Source: Thermotoga sp.
Lineage (GTDB): Bacteria > Thermotogota > Thermotogae > Mesoaciditogales > Mesoaciditogaceae
Reading direction: 5' to 3'
Assembly (NCBI GenBank): GCA_020722015.1
Contig: DYLQ01000016.1
Location: 1 to 40,692 of the forward strand
Length of the DNA: 40,692 nucleotides
Shown: in pieces, positions 1 through 7,962 of the stretch
Layout: the number at the start of each line of letters is the position of its first letter
Position numbering within the stretch: the first letter of the stretch is position 1
Program-made: the position numbers and the translations under genes
The notes under the pieces: model-generated
The model's input: the letters and a program-made list of their open reading frames with translations, nothing else
Database searches by the model: none
Told to the model about the DNA's origin: nothing

Positions 1-80
1 TACTCTTTATAGCTGCCCGTTTTTCAATGACCTATAAATACTTATTTGCAAAGATTATATTATCACAAAGACAACATCTA

Positions 81-156
81 TGTCAAGTGGCCGAATTGAA
101 TCAAAATAAAAGTACACGAAAAGTACATCGATGAATCAAAATAAAAGTACATGAAA
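81..156. repeat. Two direct repeats, possible solo IS21-like end
   Basis: A 25-base unit occurs at 97-121 and again at 132-156 with one mismatch and a 35-base period. It is preceded at 81 by TGTCAAGTGGCC. A terminal TGTCA followed by two or more A-rich repeats of this type recalls the multiple terminal repeats of IS21-family elements. That comparison is from memory and no istA or istB gene lies in the window, so this would be a solo end or remnant. The repeat is seen directly; the IS21 origin is inference. Confidence 0.4.
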
Positions 157-319
157 TAAAATCTTCTTAGATTAAATGTATGATCAGGAACGAGAAGGCT
201 CTCTATTTCAATGGCAAGACGAAAGTGACGTGCGTGTAAAAGCACAATATCTGTATTTTAGGTGATATATCATATAATACAAAGGTAGTTCACAGGATGA
301 TAAAGTATACCATGTGTAA
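157..319. other. Gene-free leader of rsmA with a 29-codon open frame
   Basis: This stretch upstream of rsmA holds no recognisable full gene. A short plus-strand frame runs from ATG 176 to TGA 263-265 (29 codons, beginning MYDQEREGSL). It has no ribosome binding site and could be chance or a relic of the neighbouring IS-like end. The rest holds the candidate rsmA promoter near 263-278. Confidence 0.3.
263..278 (+). promoter_or_regulatory. Candidate rsmA promoter with abutting palindrome
   Basis: A perfect -10 hexamer TATAAT lies at 273-278 and is immediately preceded by the perfect 10-base palindrome TGATATATCA at 263-272. No good -35 hexamer is visible at the right distance. The palindrome sits where an activator or repressor could act, but it is AT-only apart from its ends and could be chance. 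Confidence 0.4.
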
Positions 320-1114
320 ATGGAAGAAAAAAAGACGGCCATAATTGAGGGTGTTACGTTGACAAAATACAAGAAGAATTTCAGTCAAAATTTTTTAACC
401 GATCCCACTATAGCCAGTAGAATAGTTGAGGAATCTGGCGTATCAAAAGGTGAGACCGTACTTGAAATAGGCGCGGGAAAAGGAATTTTAACGCAATTTT
501 TGGTTAAGAAAGGAGCCAAAGTAATAGCTTTTGAGATTGACAGAGAACTTTTCGATCTCTTGAAGAATAAATTTGAAGGCATGGACGTCGAGTTCATATT
601 TGAAGATTTTTTGCGATTCAGCGGAAACATAAAAGCAGACAGATGTGTCTCAAACATTCCCTACAACATATCGACCCCTATAATCAAAAAACTCTTTGAC
701 TTTGAAATTCAGTCCATGATTTTAATGGTTCAAAAGGAATACGCTAAAAGACTTATGGCCACTCCAAAAAGCAGAGACTACAATTCTTTAAGCGTTTTTG
801 TTCAGGTAAAAAGTAAGATTGAACAACTATTTGAAGTCAGCAGAAAATCTTTCTTCCCAGCCCCGAATGTAGATTCCACGGTTATAAAAATCACAAGAAC
901 AAATGAAACAGAGAACAAAATAAAGGATATGAAAAAATTTGACAGGATAGTAAGAGCGGCTTTTTCTCAGAAAAGAAAGATGATCCGAAACAACCTCAAA
1001 GGTATGGACATGATTTTGATAAAAGCCGGGATCTCTCCTAACCAAAGGGCAGAAGAGATCCCAGTAGAAAAATTCATAGAACTTTCCAATCTTTTATCCA
1101 ACGACACATTTTGA
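320..1114 (+). CDS. rsmA: 16S rRNA dimethyladenosine transferase RsmA/KsgA
   Basis: Dimethylates two adjacent adenosines (A1518/A1519 in E. coli numbering) in the 3'-terminal hairpin of 16S rRNA during late 30S assembly. The family signature SQNFL is near residue 22, the SAM-binding loop EIGAGKGILT near 50, and the catalytic NIPYNISTP motif near 112, followed by the usual helical C-terminal domain. The length of 264 residues is normal. The start is uncertain: ATG 320 has no ribosome binding site, whereas TTG 359 has GAGGGTG a few bases upstream and would give a 251-residue protein that still begins before the QNFL motif. The last 21 bases overlap the end of the convergent nrdJ gene, leaving no room for a terminator. 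Confidence 0.95.
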   Translation: MEEKKTAIIEGVTLTKYKKNFSQNFLTDPTIASRIVEESGVSKGETVLEIGAGKGILTQFLVKKGAKVIAFEIDRELFDLLKNKFEGMDVEFIFEDFLRFSGNIKADRCVSNIPYNISTPIIKKLFDFEIQSMILMVQKEYAKRLMATPKSRDYNSLSVFVQVKSKIEQLFEVSRKSFFPAPNVDSTVIKITRTNETENKIKDMKKFDRIVRAAFSQKRKMIRNNLKGMDMILIKAGISPNQRAEEIPVEKFIELSNLLSNDTF

Positions 1115-3598
1115 CCAGTTGCAATTCATACATGTTACACATCCTTCTTGATTGACAAGCGAATTTTTTGAAAGACAAACTGGACAATATGTATTTCCAT
1201 CTTCATCTATGTAATAGTCGTTGTACCATTTCAAATTGTTGGCAACGACGAATTTTTCTATATCTTCAGGGCTTTTCTTCGTACCATCGAGATGTATTAT
1301 CTCTTCTTTTTCTTCTTCATTGGGTTTTACCGATATGTCCCAGAGTTGAGCAAAATCATCTATCGCTTTTTTTATCTCCTCAGCAACTCCTTTTGCATAA
1401 TCTCCTTTAACTTTTTTGAGTTGTTCAAGTATCTCGTCCATTGAAACCCCTGCTCTTAAAGCGATTGACGAAAGTCTGCCTATGATCTCTGCCGTTTCCC
1501 CTCCGTTTGAAACAAAAACTTCTATAGCTTCTCCCGAATCATCAAAACTCACCGTTATGTAAGTTGTCCCGGAATCTCCTTTGTATTTTCTTGTAACAGA
1601 TCTCAGCGTTTTCTTTCTTGGCCTTGCCCTTAATTTGTGATGTTCATCAAGAACAAAGAAATTGACCTTAGGTGCGTCTTTGGTTTTAACGTTTTTATTC
1701 GCATTCAAAACCTGTGTCTGCAAAGAACCGTCTCTGTATATGGTTATTCCTCTGACATTTGATTTTAAGGCGCGTATATACACATCGAGTATGTCCTCGA
1801 CAGTCGACGAATTTGGCATGTTTATCGTCTTTGATATGTTGTTATCAACGTAATTTTGGAAACTTTCTTGCATTCTCAAATGTGCTTCTGGCGATATATC
1901 ATGACTCACGACGAACACTTTTTTGATTTCATCTGGTATTAAATCTATATTTTTAAGTGTTCCTTCTTCCATTATGCGCTTTTTCATTTCATCATCGAGA
2001 ATATCCTTTATTTTTTCAACAAGCAGATTGTTAACGTAGACAAGAGGCGTTTTTGTTCCATCACTTTTATTCATGTATCGAGTGTAAGCAAGCAAAAAAT
2101 TTGGCTCAAGACCGGACGATGTATCGGCTATGTTTGAAATGGAACCTGTCGGCGCAACCGTCATAACTGCAACGTTTCTGTGCGCTTTCGAAAGTTCTTT
2201 AAACTCATCTACTAATTTATCGTCAACTTCAGAACTGCCCATTGCAAAAGGTATGAACCCTCCATCTTGTGAGTATTTACTATGATCGTACAAAGGAAAA
2301 TTTCCCTTTTCTAATCCAAGTTCGTAGGAAGACCTGTGAGATTCAAGCGCAAGTTCTGCCATTAAATTGGACGCGAATTTAAAAGCATCTTCTGAATCGT
2401 AAGGTATACCCATTTTGTAAAGTAAATCCGCAAATCCCATTATTCCAAGGCCCAATCTTCTTGAATTTTTCACAGCGTCGTCTATTTCTTTGAGAGGGAA
2501 GACGTTCACATCTATTATGTTGTCAAGAAAGCGAATGGCTATTTTGGCAGTTTCATCAAAAGCCTGGTGATCAAAAGATCCATCATCGTAGAATTTTTTC
2601 ACGTCTATCGATCCAAGATTGCATGCTTCATAAGGAGGAAGGCCGATTTCACCGCATGGATTGGTTGATTCTATTGTTCTATAAGGATAAAGAGGATTAT
2701 ACTTGTTCATTTCATCAAGAATTGCAAGACCAGGATCACCTGTTTTCCATGCATTTTCTGCTATTTTCCTCAGAATATCCCTGATTTTTATTTTCCTTAC
2801 CACACCCGATTTGGGATGTGACAATTCTATTTCTTCATCATTTTTGTACGCTTCGATGATCCGCTCTTTTTCCTTTATTCCAACGGAAATGTTGAAAAAT
2901 TTCAACACTGATTCACCGGTGTTTTCCTGCTTTGCCTCTATAAACTCCTCTATATCTGGATGATCTATGTTGAGAATGCCCATCAAGGCACCTCTTCTTT
3001 TGTACCCTTGTTCGACAACTGCTATTGCAGAATTGAAAACATGCATAAAACTAACGGGACCCGATGCGCGACCAGACGTTCCAGCGACAAAGGTACCTTT
3101 GGGTCTGAGGGAAGAAAAATTTGATCCGACGCCTCCTCCAACTTTTGTTATGAGTGCATAATTTTTAACGGCATCAAAGATGCCTTCTATACTGTCATCA
3201 ACGGGGACGACAAAACATGCACTGAGCATGTGAAGATGATTTCTCGTTTTATAAACCTCTTCATAATCTTCAAGCGTCATCTGTTCGATCGGCTTTCTAA
3301 GCAGTTCTTCTTCAACTCCTACTCCCGCGTTAAAAAGAGTCGGACTATTTGGAATGAAAAGCCTTGCATTCAAAATGGAATAAAACGTCTCTTCCCATTT
3401 TTTGATATCGTCGATATTTTTAGAATACAAAATTTCCGCCGTGGCCGTGATGCGGGCAACTCGTCTTGAAACATCTGACCAACTGTTTTCAATGAATTCA
3501 CCACTTTGATTTTTCCAGAAATACCTTTCTTTGAGGATATTCTTGGCGTTATCAGATGGCTGAATTTCAGAAAACTTTTCAATGATATTAGATAGCAT
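1094..3598 (-). CDS. nrdJ: B12-dependent (class II) ribonucleotide reductase
   Basis: Reduces ribonucleotides to deoxyribonucleotides using adenosylcobalamin, so dNTP supply does not depend on oxygen. Visible family motifs are NPCGEIGLPPYEACNLGSID (active-site cysteine region), the glycine-rich KVGGGVGSNFSSLRP segment, and APTGSISNIADTSSG toward the substrate site. The C-terminus carries a CPVC...CVTCMNC cysteine cluster typical of long NrdJ proteins, thought to bind zinc and re-reduce the active site. The length of 834 residues is normal for this group. The start at 3598 is backed by AAGGAGGG upstream. It is monocistronic, placed after the terminator of the rsmI operon and convergent with rsmA. 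Confidence 0.95.
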   Translation of the reverse strand: MLSNIIEKFSEIQPSDNAKNILKERYFWKNQSGEFIENSWSDVSRRVARITATAEILYSKNIDDIKKWEETFYSILNARLFIPNSPTLFNAGVGVEEELLRKPIEQMTLEDYEEVYKTRNHLHMLSACFVVPVDDSIEGIFDAVKNYALITKVGGGVGSNFSSLRPKGTFVAGTSGRASGPVSFMHVFNSAIAVVEQGYKRRGALMGILNIDHPDIEEFIEAKQENTGESVLKFFNISVGIKEKERIIEAYKNDEEIELSHPKSGVVRKIKIRDILRKIAENAWKTGDPGLAILDEMNKYNPLYPYRTIESTNPCGEIGLPPYEACNLGSIDVKKFYDDGSFDHQAFDETAKIAIRFLDNIIDVNVFPLKEIDDAVKNSRRLGLGIMGFADLLYKMGIPYDSEDAFKFASNLMAELALESHRSSYELGLEKGNFPLYDHSKYSQDGGFIPFAMGSSEVDDKLVDEFKELSKAHRNVAVMTVAPTGSISNIADTSSGLEPNFLLAYTRYMNKSDGTKTPLVYVNNLLVEKIKDILDDEMKKRIMEEGTLKNIDLIPDEIKKVFVVSHDISPEAHLRMQESFQNYVDNNISKTINMPNSSTVEDILDVYIRALKSNVRGITIYRDGSLQTQVLNANKNVKTKDAPKVNFFVLDEHHKLRARPRKKTLRSVTRKYKGDSGTTYITVSFDDSGEAIEVFVSNGGETAEIIGRLSSIALRAGVSMDEILEQLKKVKGDYAKGVAEEIKKAIDDFAQLWDISVKPNEEEKEEIIHLDGTKKSPEDIEKFVVANNLKWYNDYYIDEDGNTYCPVCLSKNSLVNQEGCVTCMNCNWSKCVVG

Positions 3599-3626
3599 AA
3601 GATCCCTCCTTGAAAGATTCTAAGAT

Positions 3627-3655
3627 CAGTTTACTCCTTTAAAGTTACAGTTTAC
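3627..3655 (-). promoter_or_regulatory. Direct octamer repeat upstream of nrdJ
   Basis: The octamer CAGTTTAC (plus-strand reading) occurs at 3627-3634 and 3648-3655, 21 bases apart, so both copies face the same side of the helix. It lies 29-57 bases upstream of the nrdJ start. No NrdR-box palindrome and no cobalamin riboswitch was recognised. A role as operator is speculative. Confidence 0.25.
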
Positions 3656-3720
3656 GGAAAATTAGGAACGGAATGCAATGAGCCTAAGAGAAGAGAGAAA
3701 AATCAATTTGGATTCAAAAC

Positions 3721-3766
3721 AAAAAAAGATTTTGAGAAAGTTAAATCACTTCTGATTCAAAATCCT
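3721..3766 (-). terminator. Intrinsic terminator of the rsmI operon
   Basis: Read on the minus strand, the arm AGGATTTTGA (3766-3757) pairs with TCAAAATCTT (3735-3726), a 10-pair stem with one G-U, followed directly by a run of seven T (3727-3721). The 21-base loop can form a small inner ATCA/TGAT hairpin. It lies about 90 bases after the rsmI stop and before the nrdJ upstream region. Confidence 0.75.
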
Positions 3767-3857
3767 TTCATGTAAAACTGATTTTTTACCATTTGAAGGA
3801 TAAAAAAACGATCTTAATCTTTTCTTTCGACTTTGATTTCAACAGTGGGTAATGAGG

Positions 3858-4532
3858 TTATTGAGGGGTAATTGGGTTAGATCGCCATTCCACAACAACT
3901 GTTATTTCACCTATAGGATTGACCTTCTCAGAAAGTTCGCACGGATTTCCGCGATAGAAAGTTTGATTCACTTTAGTCATCTCTCGTGCAACAAAAACCC
4001 TTGCGTTTGGTGAAACAGTACATATCTCTTTCAAAGTCTCTTTTATCCTGTACGGCGATTCAAAGAACACTATTGGAATCTCAATTTCACACATCTGACG
4101 AATCAATTTTCTCAACTTAGAGCCACGTGGCAAAAAACCAAGAAAGACAAAATGAGAAGCGTTAAGCCCACTTGCCGCAACAGCACAAATAGGAGCGCTT
4201 GGGCCTGGAATAACATCGATGGGTATGTCATTTTCATGGCATTCATTGACAAGTTTCATTCCAGGATCCGATATAACGGGCATTCCTGCATCGCTAACAA
4301 GGGCATATTCATTTCCGGTTTTCATTCTATTTACTAATTCCGGAATCTTTTTTTCAGCGTTGTTATCATTGAAAGAGATAAGTTGCTTTGAAAAGCCAAG
4401 ATAACTTATGAGTTTAAAAGTCCTTCTTGTGTCTTCGCAAAGAATGGCATCAACAGATTTGAGAGTTTCGATGGCTCTTTGAGATATGTCAGAAAGATTG
4501 CCTATCGGCGTGGCCACAATTTTCAATCCCAT
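3858..4532 (-). CDS. rsmI: 16S rRNA cytidine-1402 2'-O-methyltransferase RsmI
   Basis: Adds the ribose methyl group at C1402 in the decoding centre of 16S rRNA using SAM. The tetrapyrrole-methylase fold is shown by the N-terminal ATPIGNLSDISQRAIETL, then CEDTRRT, then DAGMPVISDPG and the GPSAPICAVAASGL segment. At 224 residues it is slightly short because it lacks most of the C-terminal helical extension of the longer (about 280-residue) homologues. It starts inside the 3' end of the preceding lipoyl-enzyme gene (10-base overlap), so translation is probably coupled. It is the last gene of the operon before the terminator. Confidence 0.93.
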   Translation of the reverse strand: MGLKIVATPIGNLSDISQRAIETLKSVDAILCEDTRRTFKLISYLGFSKQLISFNDNNAEKKIPELVNRMKTGNEYALVSDAGMPVISDPGMKLVNECHENDIPIDVIPGPSAPICAVAASGLNASHFVFLGFLPRGSKLRKLIRQMCEIEIPIVFFESPYRIKETLKEICTVSPNARVFVAREMTKVNQTFYRGNPCELSEKVNPIGEITVVVEWRSNPITPQ

Positions 4533-5275
4533 ATTTTCGTCTCTTTAAGGTATTCATCCACATCTAAAGACACTTGGCCAAGTCTAAAATCGGCACCTAA
4601 GATCTTTTTAAACCCATACTTAATTTTTTCTTTCAATTCTTCCACCGTCAAGTCCAAGTATTCACCAACCGATGTCATTGAAGAATTTAACCTTTCCAAC
4701 AGTTTTTCTCTTTCCAATTCATCAAGAGAAAAACAATTTGCGTATTCTTCAACATGAGAGATCAATGGAATCGAACCGTGTTGGAGGATTTTCCCATTTT
4801 TCCTTACCTGAGCACTTCCAACTAATTTTTTGCCATTTACAACGATCTCGTAAATCGATGAAACGGCAAAGCATGCCGAAAAACGCAGGTAATTTTCTTT
4901 TTTATCCTGAGATATTTCACATCTTAGCCCAACACTTTTAAGCCCTTCAACGATGGCCTGTGATATAAAAAGATAAGTTTCCATCACGCTTTTTGAAGCC
5001 ATTGATTCCGGAAGCACAATTGAGTATGTCAATTCATCGTAATGTAAAACGGCTCTTCCACCGCTTGGCCTGCGTACAACATCAAAATCATGATCTTTGA
5101 GATAAGAAAAATTCACATCTTTGGTACTTTGAAACCTTCCAATCGAGAGGGCAGGCGGATCCCATTCGTAAAATCTCAAGATGGGCGTATCCCGCACATT
5201 TGAAAGCAAGGCAAGATCGTAAGCCATGTTGTAAAAGCCGTTCATCTTACCTGAATCGATCAAAGTCCAGATCAT
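4523..5275 (-). CDS. Lipoate/octanoate transferase family protein, LipM-like
   Basis: Member of the biotin/lipoate A/B ligase fold. Visible are RRPSGGRAVLHYDELTYSI near residue 68, the lysine motif GKKLVGSAQVR near 148-158, and GKILQHGSIPL at 161-171. A cysteine in SACF (Cys135) sits where B. subtilis LipM has its catalytic cysteine, and the C-terminal accessory domain of true LplA ligases is absent. These two points favour octanoyl-ACP:protein octanoyltransferase activity over ATP-dependent lipoate ligation, but homology alone does not settle it. The gene overlaps rsmG by 4 bases and rsmI by 10. No GcvH or 2-oxoacid dehydrogenase substrate protein is encoded here. Confidence 0.85.
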   Translation of the reverse strand: MIWTLIDSGKMNGFYNMAYDLALLSNVRDTPILRFYEWDPPALSIGRFQSTKDVNFSYLKDHDFDVVRRPSGGRAVLHYDELTYSIVLPESMASKSVMETYLFISQAIVEGLKSVGLRCEISQDKKENYLRFSACFAVSSIYEIVVNGKKLVGSAQVRKNGKILQHGSIPLISHVEEYANCFSLDELEREKLLERLNSSMTSVGEYLDLTVEELKEKIKYGFKKILGADFRLGQVSLDVDEYLKETKIWD

Positions 5276-5910
5276 GAATTTTGCACCTTTTTGTAAATAA
5301 GCAAATACCGTGATATTTCTTTTGACGGATACATGACTTTTAAATTGACAATACCTTGGAAGGATACCATATCATTTTGAATTGACTTATATTCTATGAA
5401 ATCCAATCTTGCTTTGAAAATGGCTATGATTCCTTTATCTTTGACAAACTCAGCGGCGTAATCAAGTGTCTTTTCAAGTGGACCTATACCCCTTGAGATG
5501 ACAAGATCGAATGCATTTTTACTTGAAATATCTTCGAGCCTTGATGTTAAAACATCGATTCTTTCAAATTTAGCTTCCTGAATTACCTGACGTAAAAGTG
5601 CCGTTTTCTTTTGAGACGAGTCGACAAGCAAAAAATTCGTGCGTTTCAAATACGTCGACATGGCCACACCTGGATTTCCAAAACCAGTTCCCATGTCTAA
5701 GCAGTTGTTTGGATTGACGAGTTTTGAAATTGACATAGATGCCAATATAGGCTCAACGACAAAAACATACGGTATCTCCCTTGCGGAGACCGAAGTTAAA
5801 GCGTGAATAAGACTCCATTTTTCAAGTTTTCTGACATAAAGAGTCAATTTGTCAACATCTTCCTGATCAATCTCGATTTGATTCGATTTTAAAGGCCCAA
5901 AAAGTTCCAT
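5272..5910 (-). CDS. rsmG: 16S rRNA guanine-527 N7-methyltransferase RsmG (GidB)
   Basis: Methylates N7 of G527 in the 530 loop of 16S rRNA. The SAM-binding motif CLDMGTGFGNPGVAMS is near residue 90, followed by VDSSQKKTALLRQV, which matches the family's second motif, and by the SRGIGPLEKTLDYA segment. The length of 212 residues is normal. The gene starts directly after the stop of the ABC permease and overlaps the next gene by 4 bases. The operon therefore mixes transport with rRNA methylation, probably by simple transcriptional linkage. Confidence 0.93.
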   Translation of the reverse strand: MELFGPLKSNQIEIDQEDVDKLTLYVRKLEKWSLIHALTSVSAREIPYVFVVEPILASMSISKLVNPNNCLDMGTGFGNPGVAMSTYLKRTNFLLVDSSQKKTALLRQVIQEAKFERIDVLTSRLEDISSKNAFDLVISRGIGPLEKTLDYAAEFVKDKGIIAIFKARLDFIEYKSIQNDMVSFQGIVNLKVMYPSKEISRYLLIYKKVQNS

Positions 5911-7962
5911 TCAATCATCGACTCCATTTTTAGATATTATACCGTTCATTATCGATTTTCTCGCCATCAGAAACACAATCAAAATAATCGTTATGTTTAT
6001 CATGGATCCAGCACCAAAAAGATTCCATTTCGAATACGTAAGACCATACTGTCCGACTAAATTGTACATCGTCATTGATACAGGATACAAATTCTGTGAA
6101 CTGAGAAAAATCAAAGGAATGACAAAAGTACTCCAACTATCGATAAACACAAAAATTATTATAGTCCATAGAACTGGCAAACTCAAAGGCAAAGCAATTC
6201 TTAACATCCTTGTGAATCCATTTGCCCCATCAATTTTCGCAGATTCATCGAGATTTTTTGGCAAACCTGAAAGGAACGGGTAAAGCAAGAAGTAAGATAT
6301 GACACTTCCGTGCAGAGCGATCACGACGGAAACGCCAAAAAGCGTATCAAGAAGGCCCAAAAATCTAAAAGTAATCGCTAAGGGTATCATGGTATGCATA
6401 CCCGTGAAAAAGGATGAGATCAACAACAGAGCGCCTATTCTTGAAGCCTTCTTTGAATGCGCCGCCGCGTATGCGGCAGGAAAAATCGCAAATAAAACGA
6501 TGGCAATTGCCATGATCCCAATTAAGATGCTGTTCAAAATAGCCTGACCAAAGCCGTAATTCGAAAAAAGTTGTGCAAAATTATCCAACGTAAAACCATG
6601 AGGCAAAAGATCGGATATGGGAAGGATATTTTCTTTTGAGACTCCCATGATAAAGACATTCCAAATCGGTAAAAAAACGATTACCGTCCATATCGAAAGC
6701 CATGAGGTTTTCAAAACTTTCCAAAGCAAATTGGGTATTTTGAAGATGCTGATGTAAATTCTACCCTCAAAGACAATAGTCAATGCCACGATAAAAGAAA
6801 TCACAGCCGATATACTCACACCTGATAATCCAGAATGGACGACGGATAAAATCAGGTAAAGCAGATCAAAAGATGCTCCCACAAAAACAAATCTTTTGAA
6901 TTTTTGCGACCTTTTTTCGTACAAAAAGAAAGCAATTAGGTAAAATAAAATGGGAATTACACCGAAAATTCCAGAACCTATCCCCCATACATCAAAAATG
7001 GCATGCGCGAAGATGATCGCCAGGATCAAATTCCTGTTTTTCTTTGATAATCTGTAATTCCATCCGATTGCGACGAGCAAGAGCATTATGATCCCTATCG
7101 CAACTGAATAAGCACCAAGCACACCGTAATTTTGAGTGATGGAAAATTTGTCGTACATGAGCATGCCAAGCACCGTTGTAGCGCCGACAATGGACTGATT
7201 TCCAAAGCCGGAAACTATGGCCGGTCCTCCGGCTGTCATAAGAAAGATGGTAGAAAATTCTTTGAAAGATTCAAGAAATATTATGAACATGTAAGGAAAA
7301 ACTATTGGCAATGTCTGTGGAATGTAAACGTTAATCGCTTTTTCGAAAGAGTTTGCCCCTTCCATTTCCGCAAGATCTCGCAAATGAGGAGGCAATGTCT
7401 GAAGAGAACTCAATATGACAATTGTCATAAGAGGAATTCCCAACCATGCTGCAACAAAAGCACTCCACAAAAATGCAGCCGGTATATTGGCGCTCAAGTT
7501 AAAAGTTGCATGGAAAATCTTCGAGAGAAAAGAATCTCCACCGTAGCCTTCGATAAGAGAGGTCCACGAAATCACACTTATGTAAGAAGGCACTGCCCAA
7601 GGTATGAGCACAACGGTGTAAAGTAAGCCAGAGATTTTTTTTATGGAATAGATGGAAAGAGCCACCGAATAAGAGACCAAAATCTCTATGGCCATTGAAG
7701 TTAAAGCCCAAAGAGCTGTTATTTTGGCAGAAAGGATAAGACCCGGATCTAAAAAGGCAGTTGTGAGATTTTTAAATCCAACGAATTTCATCGTCGGAGG
7801 AAAAAAATCAAAAAAAGATATGCCAACACCCCACAAAAACGGAAAAAAATTAACTGTAAAGAGCAAAATAGCAAGGGCAAAAGTGTAGATAGGCTTTGCC
7901 CTCACAACAAAAATCAAGAAAAATATAAGACTTAAAGAAAAAAGTAACCAAAAAAAAGTCAT
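5911..7962 (-). CDS. Fused MalF-MalG-type ABC transporter permease
   Basis: One 683-residue polypeptide carries two binding-protein-dependent permease domains that are normally separate proteins. Each half has its own EAA loop for docking the ATPase: GANSFEKAINVYIPQTLP near residue 206 and GANGFTRMLRIALPLSLP near residue 580. Between them lie several extra hydrophobic helices (about 315-430), which may serve to bring the second domain into the right topology. The frame is continuous with no sign of readthrough. It overlaps the solute-binding protein gene by 4 bases, so the two form one importer, probably for a sugar or similar solute. No ATPase subunit is encoded in the window, so a shared MsmX/MalK-type ATPase encoded elsewhere is implied. 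Confidence 0.88.
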   Translation of the reverse strand: MTFFWLLFSLSLIFFLIFVVRAKPIYTFALAILLFTVNFFPFLWGVGISFFDFFPPTMKFVGFKNLTTAFLDPGLILSAKITALWALTSMAIEILVSYSVALSIYSIKKISGLLYTVVLIPWAVPSYISVISWTSLIEGYGGDSFLSKIFHATFNLSANIPAAFLWSAFVAAWLGIPLMTIVILSSLQTLPPHLRDLAEMEGANSFEKAINVYIPQTLPIVFPYMFIIFLESFKEFSTIFLMTAGGPAIVSGFGNQSIVGATTVLGMLMYDKFSITQNYGVLGAYSVAIGIIMLLLVAIGWNYRLSKKNRNLILAIIFAHAIFDVWGIGSGIFGVIPILFYLIAFFLYEKRSQKFKRFVFVGASFDLLYLILSVVHSGLSGVSISAVISFIVALTIVFEGRIYISIFKIPNLLWKVLKTSWLSIWTVIVFLPIWNVFIMGVSKENILPISDLLPHGFTLDNFAQLFSNYGFGQAILNSILIGIMAIAIVLFAIFPAAYAAAHSKKASRIGALLLISSFFTGMHTMIPLAITFRFLGLLDTLFGVSVVIALHGSVISYFLLYPFLSGLPKNLDESAKIDGANGFTRMLRIALPLSLPVLWTIIIFVFIDSWSTFVIPLIFLSSQNLYPVSMTMYNLVGQYGLTYSKWNLFGAGSMINITIILIVFLMARKSIMNGIISKNGVDD

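Noticed and set aside
3599-3720. Cobalamin riboswitch before nrdJ
   Set aside because: No B12-box or extended conserved structure seen in the 120 bases between terminator and start.
1-3900. Unusual GATC density reflecting Dam activity
   Set aside because: An eye count gave roughly 21 sites in 3.9 kb, only mildly above chance, and GATCTT-type codon pairs explain it; no proper statistic could be run.
7132-7626. 164-codon plus-strand frame
   Set aside because: It is a shadow of the permease gene on the other strand; its composition has no family pattern and no ribosome binding site.
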